A stretch of 11,813 nt of DNA from CAIYRG01 sp035318785 (GCA_035318785.1 DATHDZ010000213.1:1-11813); one strand, 5' to 3'; shown: positions 1-6,218, numbered from the stretch's first letter. Numbers and translations are program-made. Notes: generated from the sequence alone by a model not told the origin.

Positions 1-1
1 G

Positions 2-1198
2 CGCCGCGTCGCCTGGCGGCGCGTGCTGGACATGAACGACCGCGCGTTGCGCGAGATTGTCTCGTCGCTGGGCGGCGTCGCCAATGGCTTCCCGCGTCAG
101 GACGGCTTCGACATCACGGTGGCGTCCGAAGTGATGGCGATCTTCTGTCTCGCCTCCGATCTCGAAGATCTGAAGAAGCGCCTCTCCAACATCATCGTCG
201 GCTATACGCGCGATCGCAAACCGGTGCGCGCAGGCGACCTGAAGGCCCATGGCGCGATGACCGCGCTGCTCAAGGACGCGCTGTCACCCAATCTGGTGCA
301 GACGCTGGAGGGAACCCCGGCCTTCGTGCATGGCGGCCCCTTCGCCAACATCGCCCATGGCTGCAACTCGGTGCTTGCCACCACGACGGCGATGAAGCTT
401 GCCGATTATGTGGTGACGGAAGCGGGCTTTGGCGCCGATCTCGGCGGCGAGAAATTCCTCGACATCAAATGCCGCAAGGCAGGCATCGAACCTTCCTGTG
501 TCGTGCTCGTCGCGACCATCCGGGCGCTGAAGATGCATGGCGGGGTGAAGAAGGAGGATTTGAAGAAGGAAGACTTGCGCGCGCTTGAGGCGGGCATGAG
601 CAATCTGCAGCGCCATGTCGAGAATGTGCGCAAATTCGGATTGGAGCCGGTGATCTCGATCAACCGCTTCAGCGCGGACAGCGCGGCGGAGATCGAGCTG
701 GTCAAGACCGCCTGCGGCAAGCTGGGCGTGGAATGCTACATGGCCGATCATTGGGCGATGGGCGGCGAAGGGGCCGCCGACGTTGCGCGTGCCGTGGTCA
801 AGATCTGCGATTCCGGCAAGAGCAAGCTGAAATTCCTCTATCCCGACGACATGCCGCTTTATGAGAAAATCCGCACCATCGCGCGCGAGATCTACCGCGC
901 GAAAGACATCTCGGCCGACAAATCGGTGAAGGACCAGCTCGCCTCGTTCGAGGCGATGGGCTTTGGGAAGGCGCCCATTTGCGTCGCCAAGACGCAATAC
1001 AGCTTCTCGACCAATCCCGACGCCAAGGGCGCGCCCGTCGATCACACGATCAATGTGCGCGAAGTGCGGCTGTCGGCAGGGGCGGAGTTCGTGGTGGCGA
1101 TCTGCGGCGAGATCATGACCATGCCGGGCCTGCCGAAGGTTCCCTCAGCGGACGCCATCGATGTCGGTCCGGACGGCAAGATCGTGGGATTGTTCTGA
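2..1198 (+). CDS. fhs: Formate-tetrahydrofolate ligase, C-terminal part (5' end outside window)
   Basis: ATP-dependent ligation of formate to tetrahydrofolate, giving 10-formyl-THF; a cytosolic entry point of formate into the C1 pool. The frame is open to the left edge and the residues before the first possible start (WRRVLDMNDRALR) already match the interior of the family, so the GTG at 23 is not the start. About 398 of the usual roughly 557 residues are present; the P-loop-bearing N-terminus is off-window. Visible signatures are TPAFVHGGPFANIAHGCNS, the second FTHFS signature VATIRALKMHGG (bases 509-544), APICVAKTQYSFS near the end, and the characteristic C-terminus MTMPGLPKVP...GKIVGLF. 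No internal stop or frameshift is seen. It is followed by a 215-base gap holding a palindromic repeat. Identification is secure; the functional link to the downstream formate dehydrogenase is inferred from the shared substrate. Confidence 0.97.
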   Translation, partial: RRVAWRRVLDMNDRALREIVSSLGGVANGFPRQDGFDITVASEVMAIFCLASDLEDLKKRLSNIIVGYTRDRKPVRAGDLKAHGAMTALLKDALSPNLVQTLEGTPAFVHGGPFANIAHGCNSVLATTTAMKLADYVVTEAGFGADLGGEKFLDIKCRKAGIEPSCVVLVATIRALKMHGGVKKEDLKKEDLRALEAGMSNLQRHVENVRKFGLEPVISINRFSADSAAEIELVKTACGKLGVECYMADHWAMGGEGAADVARAVVKICDSGKSKLKFLYPDDMPLYEKIRTIAREIYRAKDISADKSVKDQLASFEAMGFGKAPICVAKTQYSFSTNPDAKGAPVDHTINVREVRLSAGAEFVVAICGEIMTMPGLPKVPSADAIDVGPDGKIVGLF

Positions 1199-1225
1199 GT
1201 TCAGTTGGTGGTTCATCATTATCAT

Positions 1226-1372
1226 TGTCATTCCCGGCCGAACGATGCCCCCGGGTCCGCGCATTGCGCGGCCCGAGGATAAACTCCACATTGCGAGGGG
1301 AAGGGAATCCACCGACCGAAATGGATCCCCTTCCCTCGCCGTGGCTACCGCCCCGGCTCGCCGGGGATGACA
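1226..1372. repeat. Dispersed palindromic repeat, copy A (147 bp, terminal inverted repeats)
   Basis: The ends are inverted repeats: TGTCATTCCCGG at 1226-1237 and CCGGGGATGACA at 1361-1372, which pair at 11 of 12 positions. Inside are three nested hairpins. One is CCGCGCA/TGCGCGG (1257-1263 with 1265-1271), flanked by CGGG/CCCG. The second is a long near-perfect stem, 1293-1310 with 1323-1339. The third is CCCCGG/CCGGGG with a 4-base loop at 1351-1366. The end and core sequences recur at 5070-5179; similarity begins a few bases earlier, at ATCATTGTCATTCCCGGCC (1221 and 5065). Copy A carries an extra block of roughly 40 bases, including the first hairpin. This is a REP/MITE-like intergenic element of a kind common in alphaproteobacteria. 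No target-site duplication is evident. It fills most of the 1199-1413 gap; no gene is seen there. Confidence 0.85.
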
Positions 1373-1413
1373 TCTAGTTTTGAGACAACAAGACGAGCGC
1401 GCCCAAGAACGAT

Positions 1414-2010
1414 GTGATTGGTTTGATCCTGGCGGGCGGCAAGGCGCGGCGCATGGGCGGCGCGGACAAGGCGTTCCTGAAACTGGGCGGCGAACCGCTG
1501 ATCGAACGCGCGGTTGCAAGGGCGCGGCCCCAGACGGGCGAGCTCATCATCAATGCGAGCGGCGACCTGGCGCGTTTCGCTCCCCTAGGCTGCGAGGTCA
1601 TCGCGGATCGCATCGGCGGATTCTTGGGGCCGCTGGCGGGGATTCTCAGCGGCCTCGAATGGATGCGCGCGAACCGACCCGACATGCACTGGCTCGCCAG
1701 CTTCGCGTGCGACTGCCCGTTCTTTCCGACCGACATGGTGGAGAGACTGATTGCAGAGGCGCAGAGCCGCGGCGTGCCGATCGCCCTTGCCGCCAGCGGT
1801 GACCGACATCACCCCGTTTTCGCGGTGTGGAACGCGAGCCTTCCCGTTACATCCGAGAGCGTCCTTCAAGGCCAGGGTTTACGGAAGATGGACGATTTCG
1901 TGGCGAAGTTTCCCAACACACGCGTAGACTTTCCTTCCGCGCCGGTCGATCCGTTCTTCAACATCAACACGCGGGACGACCTCGCCCTTGCCGAGACCTT
2001 GATACGCTGA
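1414..2010 (+). CDS. mobA: Molybdenum cofactor guanylyltransferase MobA
   Basis: Transfers GMP from GTP to molybdopterin, giving the guanine dinucleotide form of the cofactor; the bis-MGD form is used by DMSO-reductase-family enzymes such as FdsA in this window. At 198 aa the length fits the family. The N-terminal nucleotide-binding motif LILAGGKARRMGGADKAF (residues 4-21) is diagnostic, FACDCPFFPTDMV carries the metal-binding Asp region, and FFNINTRDDLALAE is the usual C-terminal motif. The start is GTG at 1414: an in-frame stop at 1381 and the lack of any other start codon between leave no choice, and the LAGG motif lies at the expected distance. No convincing Shine-Dalgarno sequence precedes it, so initiation may be weak. 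It is followed after 25 bases by the carbonic anhydrase gene, probably co-transcribed. Confidence 0.95.
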   Translation: MIGLILAGGKARRMGGADKAFLKLGGEPLIERAVARARPQTGELIINASGDLARFAPLGCEVIADRIGGFLGPLAGILSGLEWMRANRPDMHWLASFACDCPFFPTDMVERLIAEAQSRGVPIALAASGDRHHPVFAVWNASLPVTSESVLQGQGLRKMDDFVAKFPNTRVDFPSAPVDPFFNINTRDDLALAETLIR

Positions 2011-2035
2011 TCCAATCCACGCTACCGGAGCTCCC

Positions 2036-2629
2036 ATGCTCGATCATCTGAAGTCCAACAACCGCGCCTGGGCCGAACGGATGGTCTCGGAGGATGCGGA
2101 TTTCTTCCGTCGACTCGAACGCCAGCAGGCGCCGGAATATCTGTGGATCGGTTGTTCCGACAGTCGGGTGCCTGCGAACGAGATCGTAGACCTTGATCCC
2201 GGCGAGTTGTTCGTCCATCGCAACGTCGCCAACCTCGCTCCTCCGCAGGATGCCAACTACCTTTCCGTGCTGCAGTTCGCCGTCGATGTCTTGAAGGTCA
2301 AGCATGTCCTGGTCGTAGGGCATTATGGATGCGGCGGGGTAAGTGCGGCGGTCGACGGCAAGCGTCGTGGTCTCGTGGACCACTGGCTCCACCCGATCCG
2401 CGAGATCGCTCATGAGCACCGCGACGAGCTTGGCGTGATAGCGGATGCGCAAATCCGCATGAACCGTCTCTGCGAGCTAAATGTGATCCGGCAGGTCAGG
2501 AACGTCGCGTCCGACGTCTTCCTGCAAGATGCCTGGGCACGCGGTCAGGAAATCCACGTGCATGGCTGGGTCTATTCCATCGCCAATGGCGTGGTAAGGG
2601 ACCTGAACGTGACGGTCGGCTCGCCATAG
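2036..2629 (+). CDS. can: Beta-class carbonic anhydrase (Can type)
   Basis: Zinc enzyme interconverting CO2 and bicarbonate in the cytosol. At 197 aa it is near the usual bacterial length (about 220 in E. coli Can). The zinc ligands and catalytic dyad are all visible: Cys40, Asp42 and Arg44 in GCSDSRVP, and His96 and Cys99 in VVGHYGCGGV. ELFVHRNVAN (57-66) and the tail motif HGWVYSIANGVV are typical too. The ATG at 2036 has GGAG at 2027-2030, five bases upstream. It lies 25 bases after mobA and ends convergently with the minus-strand membrane protein gene; a 9-bp hairpin spans its stop codon. A role in handling CO2 or bicarbonate linked to formate oxidation is inferred from position only; a housekeeping role supplying bicarbonate for carboxylases is equally possible. 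Confidence 0.96.
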   Translation: MLDHLKSNNRAWAERMVSEDADFFRRLERQQAPEYLWIGCSDSRVPANEIVDLDPGELFVHRNVANLAPPQDANYLSVLQFAVDVLKVKHVLVVGHYGCGGVSAAVDGKRRGLVDHWLHPIREIAHEHRDELGVIADAQIRMNRLCELNVIRQVRNVASDVFLQDAWARGQEIHVHGWVYSIANGVVRDLNVTVGSP

Positions 2630-2639
2630 ACGAGCCGAC
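2615..2639. terminator. Perfect 9-bp hairpin between convergent genes
   Basis: GTCGGCTCG (2615-2623) pairs perfectly with CGAGCCGAC (2631-2639) around a 7-base loop that holds the carbonic anhydrase stop codon. It lies between two convergent genes, where a shared bidirectional terminator is expected. No T-run follows on either strand, so intrinsic termination is doubtful; it could instead protect 3' ends. Confidence 0.4.
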
Positions 2640-2651
2640 TATCCGTAAAGC

Positions 2652-2966
2652 TCAATTGAGAAAGCGCGATGCGTCCTGGGCGACCTGGTACAAATCGACG
2701 CCGAACGGTCTGTCCGCATTGAGCATGTAGCAGGCGGGCTTGGCGAACGGCAGGCTGATATAGGATGCGCAGTCCAATCCGATAAGGACGGCGGCTGCCG
2801 AGCTGACGCTCAAGACCAGTGCCGATGCGTCGAGAAACTTGCGCGTGCGCGTTCCCGCTGCCCGCTTGGGCACGGAGACCAGCGCGAAGCAGAGAATCGC
2901 GGCAACGGCCCAGAGCGGAAAGAACGCGATCATCCAGAACCAATCTTGCACCACATATGCCATCAT
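2652..2966 (-). CDS. Small two-helix membrane protein of unknown function
   Basis: I do not recognise this 104-aa protein. It has two hydrophobic segments, about residues 9-32 (rich in Trp and Phe) and 45-64, separated by a strongly basic loop (KRAAGTRTRK). By the positive-inside rule the loop is cytoplasmic, with both ends outside. The C-terminal part contains Cys66 and Cys79, which could form a disulfide if exported, and ends in a soluble stretch of about 30 residues. The frame stays open 45 codons further upstream, but I place the start at the ATG pair at 2966/2963. GGGAAAGG (2983-2976) lies 9 bases upstream, and the residues before it lack protein-like character. It lies downstream of the exported-protein gene on the same strand, 223 bases away, so it may have its own promoter. 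That the gene is real rests on hydrophobic pattern, codon choice and ribosome site. Confidence 0.65.
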   Translation of the reverse strand: MMAYVVQDWFWMIAFFPLWAVAAILCFALVSVPKRAAGTRTRKFLDASALVLSVSSAAAVLIGLDCASYISLPFAKPACYMLNADRPFGVDLYQVAQDASRFLN

Positions 2967-3082
2967 TGTCGTCTGCCTTTCCCGAAAGACATTCTCGCCC
3001 GCCGCGAAATTCGTGAGTGGTATCGACGTGCGCATTGGATACACGACCAGCCGCCGGCTCCAAGGGGATGGTTGCAGCCGGA

Positions 3083-3105
3083 GTAAATGCAAAATTGCCA
3101 TTTAC
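3083..3105. promoter_or_regulatory. Inverted repeat, possible operator upstream of the small membrane protein gene
   Basis: GTAAATG (3083-3089) and CATTTAC (3099-3105) are perfect inverted arms with a 9-base AT-rich spacer. This is unusual in such GC-rich DNA. It sits about 117 bases upstream of the minus-strand start at 2966, within the 223-base gap after the exported-protein gene. A regulator site is one reading; no clear -35/-10 pair could be assigned. Confidence 0.3.
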
Positions 3106-3189
3106 CGAAGTGGTCATTTGCGTGGCGGCAGGCGCACGCAAGCAGCTTGTTTTTGGTTAAAGCGGCTTGCCCCGAGGCGCCGCGGCGGA

Positions 3190-4071
3190 TCAGAAATCCG
3201 GCTTGTCCGCGATCGGGACTTGTTCGATGTCCAGATTGAAATAATTGTTGTGGTCTTCGGCGCAGGCGTCATTGCCATCGAGCGGCCCGCGTTCCACGCG
3301 ATGACGCGCGCGCGTGCCAGACCAGGGCGCATTGAAGGCGCCGGGGTCCTCGACGGTAAAGGAGACATCCAGAGTCTTGCCGCCGTCGGTCAGCTTGAAG
3401 CGCTCCGTCACATGAAGCTGGGTGGTGTGCGGCGTGCGATAGCTGTCGACGAAACTCTTGTCGTTGAAGCCGATGGTATCGACGACAAGCGTGTCGCCGC
3501 CCTCGTAATGGCCGATGGATTCTCCGTACCAGGACGGTTTGGGATTCTTCGAATGCGGCACATCCAGATAGATGCGGCGCACGCGGCCCGCCAGGAACAG
3601 CGAGACCTCCTTCGGCGTCTGGGTGAAATACATCGAGCCTGGATTGAGATGGAAAGCGGGAACGCCGGTCTCCCAGCAGCGCGCTTCGCGGGTCTGTCCC
3701 TGGCGGCCGGCGAGCGCGAGCGCGTTCTGTTTCCTCAGCGCGTCGATCACCCAGGGCTTCAAATTGGGATTGTCGAGATTTGCGACGCGGTAGGTCGGCT
3801 GGCGGTTGGTCTCGCGCGCCAGCTCATTGTTGATGTAGGGATGGGCCGGATCGTCGGTGACGGGACCAAGCCCGCTGGCGGGCAGCGAAAAATCGTTGAA
3901 GGTGCGGGCGATGGCCGCGTCCGGCTTCGGCGGCATCACGAAACCCGCCCAGGAGACGCCGTTGGAGGAGAAATCCGGGACCGGTCCACTGGATTTGTTC
4001 GCGTCAGCTCCAAAGGCTGCGCTCGCGGAGAGCAGGCCGGCCGTCAGGCACGCGCAGGCGAATTTGGACAT
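3190..4071 (-). CDS. Exported protein of an unassigned family (WYGES motif)
   Basis: A secreted or periplasmic protein of 293 aa. The N-terminus (MSKFACACLTAGLLSASAAF) is a signal peptide with cleavage likely around residues 21-23. I recognise the C-terminal half as a widespread hypothetical family in proteobacteria and acidobacteria. Its features are a motif near 181-204 (WYGESIGHYEGGDTLVVDTI then GFND), then LHVTERFKL (219-227) and a beta-rich stretch ending VEDPGAFNAPW (240-250). No catalytic role is known to me. Cys132 and Cys270 in the mature part could form a disulfide. The ATG at 4071 is preferred, with AAGGGA eight bases upstream; the adjacent GTG at 4074 is the alternative. It lies 78 bases downstream of the diheme cytochrome gene on the same strand, so co-transcription and a shared periplasmic role are plausible but unproven. 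Confidence 0.85.
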   Translation of the reverse strand: MSKFACACLTAGLLSASAAFGADANKSSGPVPDFSSNGVSWAGFVMPPKPDAAIARTFNDFSLPASGLGPVTDDPAHPYINNELARETNRQPTYRVANLDNPNLKPWVIDALRKQNALALAGRQGQTREARCWETGVPAFHLNPGSMYFTQTPKEVSLFLAGRVRRIYLDVPHSKNPKPSWYGESIGHYEGGDTLVVDTIGFNDKSFVDSYRTPHTTQLHVTERFKLTDGGKTLDVSFTVEDPGAFNAPWSGTRARHRVERGPLDGNDACAEDHNNYFNLDIEQVPIADKPDF

Positions 4072-4109
4072 CACGATTTTCCCTTAACTCGATATCCCCG
4101 TACGATAGC

Positions 4110-4131
4110 ATTCCGCCGTGATAAGCGGAAT
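4110..4131. other. Perfect 7-bp hairpin between the cytochrome c and exported-protein genes
   Basis: ATTCCGC (4110-4116) and GCGGAAT (4125-4131) form a perfect stem with an 8-base loop in the 78-base gap between the two minus-strand genes. There is no T-run downstream on the minus strand. It could be an mRNA processing or stability element or a weak attenuator; it could also be chance. Confidence 0.3.
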
Positions 4132-4149
4132 CTGTCGGGAAGGGCATGA

Positions 4150-4986
4150 TCATTTCGCGGCGCGGGCGAAGATGTAGACCGAGACGGATTTGATCTCCTC
4201 TGGCCTCAATTGGCCCTCGAAACCCGGCATGATTCCGTGACGCCCTTTGGTGATGGATTCCAGGATCGAGGCGCGATCCGAGCCGTAGAGATACAAATCC
4301 TTCCGCGTCAGATTGGTCGATCCGAGCGGCGCATTGCCGGTGCCGTCTTCCTCGTGACAGTCAAAGCAATTGCCCTTTGTGCCGTCATGGAAGAGCACAT
4401 CGCCGCGGGCGGCTTTCGCAGCGTCCGCATCCTGACCGCCGATCTTGAGCACATATTCCGCGACATCGCCGATTTCGTCCGACGTCAGGAACCGCGTGTC
4501 GCCGAATTCCTTGATGTCCTCTTCGTTGCGATATTGCGGATCGAGCGCGACCATGTCCGCTTCCAACCCGCGCGCATTGGGATGGCCGGAGCGGATGCCA
4601 TAACGCACGGTCCATTCCACGTCGGAGGGGAATCTGTTCACCCCGGCCGAGTCCAGATCATCGCCGGCGAAGCGCCAATTCGCATCGGTCAGATCGGGTG
4701 TGTGCTGGGCGGGGATGCCTTTGAGGTCCTCGCCGTGACATGACGCGCAGTTCTTGTCGTAGACCTGCAGACCCAGGCTCATCGCGGTGACGTTCATGCG
4801 CATCGATTTGGCGATGGCGTTGGCGGACGCGGAGGCGAGCTCTTCAGGCCGCGCGTAAAACTCGCCATATTCTTCGGGGAACGCCGAGGCTTCCGGTAGG
4901 GCCGCGCCGGTTGTGGCTGCCTGATTGCAGGCGGCGATCGCCAATGCAGCCATCGTTAATGCGAGCCCTAATGTTCGATTGCGCAT
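4150..4986 (-). CDS. Lipoprotein diheme cytochrome c, CcoP/FixP-like
   Basis: An electron-transfer protein of 278 aa, predicted to face the periplasm on a lipid anchor. The signal peptide ends in a lipobox, LAIAAC, with Cys20 as the lipidated residue. Two heme c sites follow: CASCH (Cys80, Cys83, His84) and CFDCH (Cys207, Cys210, His211). Met253 in HGIMPGF is the likely axial ligand of heme 2; Met145 is a candidate for heme 1. PDLTDANWRFAG after heme 1, and GNAPLGSTNLTRKDLYLYGS and ILESITKGRHGIMPGF after heme 2, closely resemble the periplasmic half of CcoP (FixP) of cbb3 oxidases. The CcoP membrane helix is replaced by the lipoprotein anchor, and no ccoNOQ genes are nearby. AAAGGA lies seven bases before the ATG. 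Its redox partner cannot be told from the window; it may donate to an oxidase or serve the exported protein downstream. Confidence 0.92.
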   Translation of the reverse strand: MRNRTLGLALTMAALAIAACNQAATTGAALPEASAFPEEYGEFYARPEELASASANAIAKSMRMNVTAMSLGLQVYDKNCASCHGEDLKGIPAQHTPDLTDANWRFAGDDLDSAGVNRFPSDVEWTVRYGIRSGHPNARGLEADMVALDPQYRNEEDIKEFGDTRFLTSDEIGDVAEYVLKIGGQDADAAKAARGDVLFHDGTKGNCFDCHEEDGTGNAPLGSTNLTRKDLYLYGSDRASILESITKGRHGIMPGFEGQLRPEEIKSVSVYIFARAAK

Positions 4987-5069
4987 GGCGTGGTCCTTTC
5001 AGGTCGTGGTCGTGGCGGCGCGATCGTGGGATTCTAAACGGTTCACTTGGCGGCGCATCTTCCCATCAT

Positions 5070-5179
5070 TGTCATTCCCGGCCCGAGCGACGCGTAAGGG
5101 TCGCGAGGGGGAAGGGAATCCACCCGGCGAATAGATCCCCTTCCCTCGCCGTGCTGCGCCCGGCTCGCCGGGGATGACA
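5070..5179. repeat. Dispersed palindromic repeat, copy B (110 bp)
   Basis: It has the same terminal inverted repeats as copy A: TGTCATTCCCGG (5070-5081) and CCGGGGATGACA (5168-5179). The same central stem is present (AGGGGGAAGGGAATCC against GATCCCCTTCCCTCGCC), in the same orientation. It lacks the extra internal hairpin block of copy A. It occupies the 282-base gap between the divergent cytochrome c and fdhD genes, ending about 90 bases before the fdhD start. The rest of that gap shows no gene. A TAGAAT on the minus strand at 5036-5031 is a possible -10 for the cytochrome gene, without a convincing -35. Confidence 0.85.
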
Positions 5180-5202
5180 ACCGGGGTGAAGGACGAAGGG
5201 AA

Positions 5203-5220
5203 GCTCGGCGGGGATGACAA
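5203..5220. repeat. Detached half-copy of the palindromic repeat end
   Basis: GCTCGGCGGGGATGACAA at 5203-5220 matches the right end of copy B (5163-5180) at 17 of 18 positions. It stands alone 23 bases after it. It looks like a partial end duplication or the remnant of another insertion, only about 50 bases before the fdhD start. Confidence 0.6.
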
Positions 5221-5268
5221 AAAGAGGGGCGCCTGTTCGTGTCGGCAGTGATCCGGTAAACTGGGGCC

Positions 5269-6141
5269 ATGTCAGCCCGGAAAATCGAAGACGCAAGCGC
5301 CGCGCCGCAGCCGCCGGAGCTAGCCGAAATTGCAGAGGTCGAATACGCGACCTCAGACGAGCATCGCACCGTGCGCATCACGCCGGACCAAGCCGCGCCG
5401 GGCACGCGCGTTCTCGCCAATGAAGTGCCGGTCGCGCTCGAATTCGACGGTTCGCCCTATGCGGTGATGATGCTGACCCCGGCCGACCTCGAGGATTTCG
5501 CGGTGGGTTTTGCGCTCTCCGAACGCATCATCAAGCGCGCCGATGAGATCGCGCGCATCGATGTGCGCTATGGCACGCGGGGGATCGGCATCGATGTGCG
5601 CCTGGAAAGGGAACATTCCGCGCGCCTCGCCGAACGCCGCCGCTCCATACCCGGCCAATCGGGGTGCGGCATTTGCGGATTGACCACCATCGAGGAGGCC
5701 CTGCCCCAGCTCACCCCCCTGACGGCGGCCCCCAAACTAGCGCAAAAATCGCTGTTCCGGGCGCTCGAATCCCTGCCCGCGCGGCAAACCCTCAACCAGG
5801 CCACCGGGGCGGTTCATGCGGCATCCTTCTGCCGGCCGGATGGGGAAATTCTCGTGGTGCGGGAGGACGTTGGCCGCCACAACGCCTTCGACAAGGTGAT
5901 CGGCCACATGGCCAGGCAGGGTGTGGATCCAGCCGCAGGGTTCGCCCTCCTGACCAGCCGCTGCAGCTATGAGCTGGTCCAGAAGGCGGTCCTCGCCCGC
6001 ATCCCGATCCTGGCGGCCATTTCGGCCCCGACGGAGCTGGCGGTCTCGATTGCGAAAGCTGCGAATTTGACGCTTATTGCACTTGCGAGAGGGGATTCGG
6101 CGCTTGTCTTCAACGATCCCTTCTCCTCCATTGCTAAGTAA
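5269..6141 (+). CDS. fdhD: Formate dehydrogenase accessory sulfurtransferase FdhD (FdsC type)
   Basis: A cytosolic chaperone that binds bis-MGD and passes sulfur from a cysteine desulfurase to the molybdenum, which formate dehydrogenase needs for activity. At 290 aa it fits the family. The essential CxxC pair is Cys133 and Cys136 in SGCGICG. Other family motifs are LANEVPVALEFDGSPYAVMM (49-68), DLEDFAVGFALSE, REDVGRHNAFDKVIG and TSRCSYELVQKA. The ATG at 5269 has only a weak ribosome site (a GGGG run three to six bases upstream), so the start is likely but not certain. It lies 109 bases upstream of fdsG on the same strand. In the well-studied fdsGBACD clusters the FdhD homologue FdsC sits between fdsA and fdsD, so the order here (C first) differs. 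Its neighbour makes FdsA the obvious client. Confidence 0.96.
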   Translation: MSARKIEDASAAPQPPELAEIAEVEYATSDEHRTVRITPDQAAPGTRVLANEVPVALEFDGSPYAVMMLTPADLEDFAVGFALSERIIKRADEIARIDVRYGTRGIGIDVRLEREHSARLAERRRSIPGQSGCGICGLTTIEEALPQLTPLTAAPKLAQKSLFRALESLPARQTLNQATGAVHAASFCRPDGEILVVREDVGRHNAFDKVIGHMARQGVDPAAGFALLTSRCSYELVQKAVLARIPILAAISAPTELAVSIAKAANLTLIALARGDSALVFNDPFSSIAK

Positions 6142-6162
6142 TTGTGGCAACACCATAATTTT
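6140..6162 (+). terminator. Weak hairpin overlapping the fdhD stop codon
   Basis: AATTGTGG (6140-6147) can pair with CCATAATT (6153-6160), with one G-U pair and a 5-base loop, followed by only TT before AAG. It is AU-rich and short, so at best a leaky terminator or attenuator between fdhD and fdsG. If it works, fdsG would depend on its own promoter in the next 90 bases. Confidence 0.25.
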
Positions 6163-6197
6163 AAGCAATCGGCGCTAAGGATTTCTGCTGGGACATC

Positions 6198-6218
6198 TCC
6201 TATATTGGCAGTATAGGA
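6198..6218. promoter_or_regulatory. Perfect 21-bp dyad upstream of fdsG, candidate operator
   Basis: TCCTATA (6198-6204) and TATAGGA (6212-6218) are perfect inverted arms around the 7-base spacer TTGGCAG. The dyad lies 33 to 53 bases before the fdsG start, at promoter position, and is AT-rich against a GC-rich background. A TATATT (6201-6206) inside it could be a -10 box, which would suit a repressor; no good -35 was found. It does not fit the symmetric T-N11-A pattern of LysR regulators. No regulator gene is adjacent, so the protein binding it would be encoded elsewhere. Confidence 0.5.

Noticed and set aside
545..574. Tandem KKEDL-KKEDL repeat inside formate-tetrahydrofolate ligase
   Set aside because: The same region in other family members has a similar charged pair of segments (of the form K-x-E/D-L-x-K-E-x-L), so this is ordinary sequence of the family.
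284..1045. Minus-strand frame of 253 codons
   Set aside because: Antisense to fhs, whose family motifs cover the same bases.
2572..3141. Minus-strand frame of 189 codons overlapping the small membrane protein gene
   Set aside because: It overlaps the 3' end of the carbonic anhydrase gene and lacks a hydrophobic pattern, ribosome site or motif; the 104-residue membrane protein frame is more gene-like.
3124..3160. Hairpin GCAAGC...GCTTGC downstream of the exported-protein gene as a terminator
   Set aside because: The 9-bp stem has a central mismatch and a long loop, with no T-run on the minus strand, so the evidence is too thin to annotate.
2839..4149. Plus-strand frame of 436 codons
   Set aside because: It runs antisense across the exported-protein gene, which has a signal peptide and family motifs; the plus-strand product shows neither.
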